Below the pieces are notes generated by a model, which was given only the letters and a program-made list of their open reading frames with translations, ran no database searches and was not told the DNA's origin. Shown piece by piece: positions 5,110 through 7,023 of a DNA stretch of 7,023 nt. Both the position numbers and the translations under genes were made by a program. This stretch comes from Gammaproteobacteria bacterium (GTDB lineage Bacteria > Pseudomonadota > Gammaproteobacteria > DSM-16500): NCBI GenBank assembly GCA_009885665.1, contig VFKI01000056.1, positions 1 through 7,023 on the forward strand, in the 5' to 3' direction. The stretch's first letter is position 1; each line of letters starts with the position of its first letter.

Positions 5110-6423
5110 ATGGATATCAAATCTCTATACCAATCTAAATTAAAAAATGCTGATGAAGCGGTCCAGCTAATTCCTGCTCGTGGTATTTTATCAAAAGGAA
5201 TGGCCGTCAGCGAGCCCAAGGCATTGCTTGAGGCGATTGAAAGACGTATAAAGGCCGGTAGTATCGAAGCGTTAAAATTGTATTACATGCACTCAGAAAA
5301 ACACCTACATGATACTTTGCTAAAGTATGAATATATGGATCAGATAAAGCCTCACCCATTTTTTATGGGTCCCATTGAGCGCGGTATTGTTCAGCGCAGC
5401 TTAATGGAAGGAAAAAAATATATTTATTATATGCCAGGCAATTTTAGTAGCGTACCCAAAGTGTTGTCAGAAATCGGCCTGGATGCGATGGTTTTAATGG
5501 TGGCGCCGATGGATAAGGGTGGTTTTTTTAGTTGTGGCACTAATGCGGACTATACCATTTTAGCGGCACGATCTGCTAAAAAAGTTATCCTTGAAGTCAA
5601 TCCAAATATGCCAAGAGTGTTTGGTGACTGTTGTCTACATATTTCTGAGGTGGACGCTATCGTTGAAAATATCTCGCCCCTTATTGAAATGCCGGCTCGA
5701 CCTAGCACTGATCTTGATAGGCAGATCGGTAAAATGATTATTGAAATGGTGCCAGATCGTGCAACAATTCAAGTTGGTGTAGGTGGGGTGCCAAATGCCG
5801 TTTGTGAAATGCTGCTAAACCATCAAGATCTAAGTGTGCATAGCGAGCTAATGGCGCCAGGATTAGCTAAATTGATTCAATCTGGCGCGGTAACCAATAA
5901 ATATAAGAATATTAATCGCCACAAAAATGTTTATACTATTGCGATGGGCGATACGGCGATGTACGATTTTTTAAATGATAATTCTAGCATGGAGGCCTAC
6001 CCTGTTGATTATGTAAACAACCCTTTTGTTATAGCCAAAAATGATAATGTTATTTCTGTTAATGCGTTTATAGAGGTTGATTTTTCTGGGCAAGTGAACG
6101 CGGAATTTATGGCGGGTCGCCAATTCAGCGCCCCAGGCGGGCAATTAGATTTTGTGCGAGGCTCACAGCTCTCAAAAGAGGGCAAGTCGATTTTGACGGC
6201 GTATTCTACTGCAGCAAAAGGTACTGTCTCACGTATTGTCCCAAAAATTTCCGGCCCTTCTACCGATCCTCGCACGGACGTACAATACATAGTGACGGAG
6301 TATGGCGTGGCAAATTTGCGCGGGAAGTCCACGTATGAACGAGGGAAAGCGCTTATTGCTATTGCTCACCCTAGCTTCAGAGATGAATTGACTAAGCAGG
6401 CTAAGGATATGGGCTTATTCTAA
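5110..6423 (+). CDS. ict: Acetyl-CoA hydrolase/transferase family protein, probable itaconate CoA-transferase
   Basis: It probably activates itaconate by moving CoA from a donor such as succinyl-CoA, giving itaconyl-CoA and opening the pathway. The 437-residue length fits the short Cat1/4-hydroxybutyrate CoA-transferase branch, which includes Y. pestis RipA, rather than the roughly 500-residue acetate-utilising AarC branch. Visible signatures are QVGVGGVPNA (221-230), HSELMAPGL followed by SGAVTNK (244-264), NAFIEVDFSGQVNAE (318-332) with Glu322 as the expected CoA-thioester-forming catalytic residue, GGQLDFVRG (343-351), and the C-terminal TEYGVANLRGKS and AHPSFR blocks (396-424). ATG 5110 has AGGAG at 5096-5100, nine bases upstream and overlapping the preceding stop codon. 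It is the last gene of the operon. Other dicarboxylate or hydroxyacyl acceptors (mesaconate, 4-hydroxybutyrate, propionate) remain possible; the adjoining lyase and hydratase favour itaconate. Confidence 0.85.
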   Translation: MDIKSLYQSKLKNADEAVQLIPARGILSKGMAVSEPKALLEAIERRIKAGSIEALKLYYMHSEKHLHDTLLKYEYMDQIKPHPFFMGPIERGIVQRSLMEGKKYIYYMPGNFSSVPKVLSEIGLDAMVLMVAPMDKGGFFSCGTNADYTILAARSAKKVILEVNPNMPRVFGDCCLHISEVDAIVENISPLIEMPARPSTDLDRQIGKMIIEMVPDRATIQVGVGGVPNAVCEMLLNHQDLSVHSELMAPGLAKLIQSGAVTNKYKNINRHKNVYTIAMGDTAMYDFLNDNSSMEAYPVDYVNNPFVIAKNDNVISVNAFIEVDFSGQVNAEFMAGRQFSAPGGQLDFVRGSQLSKEGKSILTAYSTAAKGTVSRIVPKISGPSTDPRTDVQYIVTEYGVANLRGKSTYERGKALIAIAHPSFRDELTKQAKDMGLF

Positions 6424-6427
6424 GGTT

Positions 6428-6463
6428 CTGCGCACGCCTTTGTCGCAGTAAACCATCGTTTTT
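6428..6463 (+). terminator. Weak candidate terminator after the operon
   Basis: CTGCG (6428-6432) pairs with CGCAG (6444-6448) across an 11-nt loop, and TTTTT follows at 6459-6463. The stem is short and the T-run starts about 10 nt after it, so this is a poor intrinsic terminator. It is listed because it is the only candidate directly after the last stop codon. Confidence 0.2.
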
Positions 6464-6491
6464 GCACTTCGTTTAATAGTATCTGTTCAGA

Positions 6492-6526
6492 CCCCGGCTC
6501 GGGCAAAGCCCTCGCACGGGGGGGGG
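6492..6526. repeat. G/C-rich hairpin ending in a G9 tract
   Basis: CCCCG (6492-6496) pairs with CGGGG (6517-6521), GC (6497-6498) with GC (6514-6515) and GGGC (6501-6504) with GCCC (6508-6511) around an AAA loop, with one bulge and a 2-by-2 mismatch. The 3' side runs into nine consecutive G (6518-6526). No T-run follows on either strand, so it is not an intrinsic terminator; a REP-like repeat is more likely. Confidence 0.45.
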
Positions 6527-6530
6527 CAAG

Positions 6531-6560
6531 CCGACATTCCGCGCCAAAGTATTTTTGTAT
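6531..6560 (+). repeat. Dispersed 30-bp repeat, distal copy
   Basis: The core CCGACATTCCGCGCC followed by AAAGTATTTTT matches 1239-1269 on the opposite strand with two substitutions and one A/T-tract length change. The similarity stops at about 6560. No opposite-facing partner arm is present in the following 460 bases, so here the repeat is solitary. Confidence 0.65.
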
Positions 6561-6617
6561 CCCCTACATATCTTAGGGTAGCGTGAGATTTTTCTGATTC
6601 TGGGGAGTGACGCTGGC

Positions 6618-6623
6618 TATAAT
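6618..6623 (+). promoter_or_regulatory. Possible -10 box (TATAAT) ahead of the transposase fragment
   Basis: TATAAT is a perfect -10 consensus lying 31 bp before the GTG at 6655. The -35 position is weak (TGATTC, 6595-6600, with 17-bp spacing). It would be the native promoter of the truncated IS66-type gene. Confidence 0.35.
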
Positions 6624-6654
6624 CTGCGGAGATCAAACAGCAGGATAGCTGCAA

Positions 6655-6789
6655 GTGGACAACAAAAAAGCCATTGAAGGTATAAGCATCGATGTCAGCA
6701 CCATAGCTGACCCGGGCTTGAGAGCACTTATTGAGCAACTACTTAATATAATTGAGACTCAGGCGGCAGAAATTAGGCTCTGCGCATAA
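6655..6789 (+). pseudogene. IS66-family transposase, N-terminal fragment
   Basis: The fragment starts at GTG 6655, with AGGA at 6642-6645 nine bases upstream and an in-frame stop at 6646-6648 ruling out an earlier start. It encodes about 41 native residues including DPGLRALIEQLLNIIETQAA and then EIR. This is the usual N-terminus and coiled-coil entry of IS66-type TnpC transposases, which normally continue as a long leucine-rich helix and run to several hundred residues. Here the frame passes into the inverted repeat of the neighbouring element at 6780 and stops at 6787-6789, so the last residues come from that element. The rest of the transposase is absent; sequence beyond the element does not resume it. 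This is a dead IS remnant. Confidence 0.7.
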
Positions 6790-6948
6790 ATAACTTTGAC
6801 AGATTGCGCCCAGCGTGGTGTCAGATATAAGCGTACCGGAAGAAGAAAAATCGCAGGAATACTGAAGTATTTTGAGGTTTTTCGACTGAGGAACGTTTAT
6901 AGATGATGCCATGATGGGATGCAAGGTGTAAAAGTTATTTATGCGCAG
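6780..6948. mobile_element. 169-bp element with perfect 18-bp terminal inverted repeats (MITE or deleted IS)
   Basis: CTGCGCATAAATAACTTT (6780-6797) is the exact reverse complement of 6931-6948. The interior has no start of a known transposase and contains an imperfect palindrome centred near 6864 (AATACT 6858-6863 with AGTATT 6866-6871, flanked by GAAAAA 6845-6850 and TTTTTC 6878-6883). The 61-codon minus-strand frame inside it is not recognisable. The left end interrupts the IS66-type transposase fragment. The flanks (AGGCT on the left, GGTCT on the right) are not an exact target duplication. It could be a MITE moved in trans or the deleted shell of a larger IS. Confidence 0.6.
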
Positions 6949-6957
6949 GGTCTTAAC

Positions 6958-6983
6958 ATCGACGCGACTTAGTTCGCGTCGAT
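6958..6983. repeat. Perfect 10-bp hairpin
   Basis: ATCGACGCGA (6958-6967) and TCGCGTCGAT (6974-6983) form a perfect stem with the loop CTTAGT. No clear T-run follows on the plus strand (TTGCGTT), so terminator function is uncertain. It lies 9 bp outside the 169-bp element. Confidence 0.55.
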
Positions 6984-6987
6984 TTGC

Positions 6988-6998
6988 GTTATTTATGC
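6988..6998 (+). repeat. Extra partial copy of the element's terminal repeat
   Basis: GTTATTTATGC repeats 11 bases of the right terminal repeat (6934-6944) in the same orientation, 54 bp further on. It may be the end of a second, nested or deleted, copy of the element. Confidence 0.4.
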
Positions 6999-7023
6999 TT
7001 GCATACCCTTGCCATCATCGCTA

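Larger units (their letters stand above)
6424..7023. other. Repeat-rich region with transposon remnants, no complete gene
   Basis: Six hundred bases follow the operon without an intact gene. They contain a weak stem (6428-6432 with 6444-6448) and T5 run (6459-6463) that might end the operon transcript, a G/C hairpin and G9 tract, a dispersed repeat, a truncated IS66-type transposase start, a 169-bp inverted-repeat element and a perfect hairpin. Minus-strand open frames here overlap these elements and carry no recognisable domain. Confidence 0.7.

Noticed and set aside
3108..6567. GTAGGGGATAC at 3108-3118 and its reverse complement at 6557-6567
   Set aside because: An 11-bp match between two sites is expected by chance several times in a 7-kb window, and the flanking bases do not extend it.
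6487..6738. 83-codon minus-strand reading frame
   Set aside because: It overlaps the G9 hairpin, the dispersed repeat and, antisense, the IS66-type fragment. Its composition does not look like a protein.
6739..6924. 61-codon minus-strand reading frame inside the 169-bp element
   Set aside because: It crosses the element's terminal repeat and the internal palindrome and shows no known transposase motif. It could be a degraded piece, but there is no support for a gene.
1..7023. CRISPR array, rRNA, tRNA or complete prophage genes
   Set aside because: There is no regularly spaced repeat array, no recognisable RNA gene sequence and no phage structural or integrase coding sequence in the window.

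Overview
The window looks like chromosomal DNA from a gammaproteobacterium of moderate to low GC. The combination of a surface-glycan gene block, insertion-sequence debris and an itaconate-degradation operon would fit a host- or amoeba-associated lineage such as the Legionellales. That placement is inference; nothing in the window fixes the taxon.

Layout, left to right. (1) Positions 1-1092 hold the C-terminal part of a GT-B glycosyltransferase whose reading frame is already open at base 1, with a long uncharacterised C-terminal extension. (2) Positions 1093-1449 contain no convincing gene. They carry an inverted-repeat element of about 150 bp (candidate MITE) and a separate near-perfect 15-bp direct repeat. 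(3) Positions 1450-2850 encode a polytopic GT39/PMT-type membrane glycosyltransferase. (4) Positions 2851-3185 form the control region of the next operon: a perfect 14-bp tandem repeat, a plausible extended -10, and a GC-rich leader that can fold into a closed multi-helix structure. (5) Positions 3186-6423 are a tight three-gene operon with 10- and 12-bp gaps: a CitE-like lyase, a tandem-hotdog MaoC hydratase and a Cat1-type CoA-transferase. (6) Positions 6424-7023 are a repeat and IS graveyard: a G/C-rich hairpin with a G9 tract, a third copy of the repeat seen in region 2, the N-terminal stub of an IS66-type transposase, a 169-bp element with perfect 18-bp terminal inverted repeats, and a perfect 10-bp hairpin.

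How the genes work together. The operon has the three activities of the itaconate pathway known from Yersinia pestis (ripABC) and Pseudomonas aeruginosa (Ict, Ich, Ccl). The CoA-transferase would make itaconyl-CoA, the hydratase would make (S)-citramalyl-CoA, and the lyase would split it to acetyl-CoA and pyruvate. Itaconate is the antimicrobial dicarboxylate made by activated macrophages, so in a host-associated bacterium this operon would both detoxify and feed. The lyase-hydratase-transferase order is the reverse of ripA-ripB-ripC, no regulator gene is visible, and related repeats flank the region. These points suggest a separately acquired or rearranged module. The main competing reading is mesaconate/citramalate metabolism by the same enzyme families.
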